Shown here: positions 7,140 to 7,706 of the stretch, piece by piece
Layout of the letters: every line of letters starts with the position of its first letter
How positions within the stretch are numbered: the stretch's first letter is position 1
Source of the DNA: Caryophanales bacterium UBA7642
GTDB taxonomy: Bacteria > Bacillota_I > Bacilli_A > RFN20 > CAG-288
NCBI GenBank assembly: GCA_002483745.1
Contig: DLIM01000047.1
Span: 1,218-8,923, forward strand
Reading direction: 5' to 3'
Length of the DNA stretch: 7,706 nt
Notes under the pieces: generated by a model
The model's database searches: none
The model's input: only the letters and a program-made list of their open reading frames with translations
What the model was told of the DNA's origin: nothing
Program-made: the position numbers and the translations under genes

Positions 7140-7154
7140 TGCTGTAAGCTTTTA
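7137..7154 (-). other. Junction between peptidase-like gene and protein B: same frame, no Shine-Dalgarno
   Basis: Read on the minus strand this is TAA, four sense codons (AAG CTT ACA GCA), then ATG, all in one frame. The bases ahead of the ATG are U- and A-rich with no purine-rich Shine-Dalgarno sequence, unlike the next junction. Start of B probably depends on ribosomes arriving from the upstream gene. The first seven bases (TAAAAGC) are repeated at the B/A junction. Confidence 0.7.
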
Positions 7155-7706
7155 AAAATCTGAGAAAGTTAAACTAGCCTGTGTCTCATTAACACTATTT
7201 ACCTCAAAACCATACTGAGGTTTGTTGCCATCATCAAAGACAAAATTAGAATAAGTCCCGTTTGAGCCAAAAGAACTATGACTAGTAAATAAGGAGCTAT
7301 TAGAAGCATAGCCGGTCTTTCTTCCTTGGATTCTTTCTCCAGTAGCTGAGATTAAGGAGTTCAATCTTCCCCGGTAGAAATCAGCCTTAGTATCACACAT
7401 TCTAGTATCATAGCAATATGATCTGGTATTGGAATAGATATAGAAATAAGTAGAATAGTTTCCCCAATCAGAAAGAGCAGGTAATTTATCATAAGTAGCT
7501 CCATCCCAAACTAAGGATTTATTGCTAACAGTTAGTTTTCCTAATTTTGAGTTAACGTGGAAGACTAAAATACCAGGTTCAGAATAAGCTCTTAAGTTAC
7601 CAGTATAGGTAGTATAAGCATCCTGATCATTTAATCCGGTCGGAGTATAAAGCTCAATTAAAAGATATTCGTCAAAAGCCGTCTCATTATAGTCAGTGCT
7701 GCCATC
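7152..7706 (-). CDS. M6-metallopeptidase-like surface protein, C-terminal part (partial)
   Basis: The minus-strand frame is open from the window edge (first complete codon 7706-7704) to TAA at 7154-7152, giving 184 residues. The ATG at 7400 is an internal Met, since coherent coding sequence continues upstream. Residues DEYLLIELYTPTGLN followed about 30 residues later by PGILVFHVNSKL match, from memory, the region after the active site in M6 (immune-inhibitor-A-like) peptidases of Bacillota, where an EY(L/F)L(L/I)E strand precedes a GI.(I/V)(Y/W)HVD strand. The later SSLFTSHSSFG, FVFDDG and FEVNSVNETQASLTF fit the beta-sandwich that often ends these proteins. The HExxH zinc motif would lie outside the window, so catalytic activity cannot be judged. 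There is no C-terminal anchor. It lies 12 bases upstream of protein B and in the same frame, so it is probably the first visible gene of the operon. Confidence 0.7.
   Translation of the reverse strand, partial: DGSTDYNETAFDEYLLIELYTPTGLNDQDAYTTYTGNLRAYSEPGILVFHVNSKLGKLTVSNKSLVWDGATYDKLPALSDWGNYSTYFYIYSNTRSYCYDTRMCDTKADFYRGRLNSLISATGERIQGRKTGYASNSSLFTSHSSFGSNGTYSNFVFDDGNKPQYGFEVNSVNETQASLTFSDF

Noticed and set aside
7152..7400. Treating the ATG at 7400 as the start of a separate 82-residue protein
   Set aside because: The same frame is open to the window edge, and the extra upstream residues fit the same M6-like protein, so this Met is internal.

Overview
The window reads as dense, AT-rich chromosomal DNA (roughly one third G+C, judged by eye from a few lines) from a low-GC Bacillota. 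Trp is encoded by TGG and one large gene ends in TGA, so the standard bacterial stop code applies, not the Mycoplasma/Spiroplasma code. Very low GC, almost no intergenic DNA and an M6-peptidase-like surface protein fit an uncultured host-associated Bacilli lineage (Erysipelotrichales, RF39 or Acholeplasma-like). This placement is an inference; there is no rRNA or other taxonomic marker.

Layout, left to right. (1) Bases 1-233, + strand: the last 76 codons of a gene whose product ends in a membrane anchor. Its stop codon abuts the stop codon of the convergent minus-strand gene, and its likely Rho-independent terminator (303-335) lies inside that neighbour's coding sequence. (2) Bases 234-3722, minus strand: an uncharacterised 1162-residue protein (protein A). 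(3) Bases 3729-7139, minus strand: an uncharacterised 1136-residue protein (protein B). (4) Bases 7152-7706, minus strand: the last 184 residues of an M6-metallopeptidase-like protein, open at the window edge.

The minus-strand genes look like one transcription unit, read peptidase-like gene, then B, then A, with gaps of 12 and 6 bases. All three are in the same reading frame, separated only by single TAA codons, and both junctions start with TAAAAGC.

The main result is that A and B are diverged paralogues built on the same plan: four copies of a roughly 110-160 residue module centred on an (L/F)G(L/I/M)P motif, spaced about 250-310 residues apart, plus a shared C-terminal helical region. The last module of B keeps CxC and CxxC cysteine pairs, which look like a structural metal site. 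The other copies have lost some or all of these cysteines. No function can be assigned. The arrangement suggests a large modular, probably cytoplasmic or membrane-peripheral protein pair co-expressed with a cell-surface protein. There are no RNA genes, CRISPR arrays, transposases or gene-free stretches over 300 bases.
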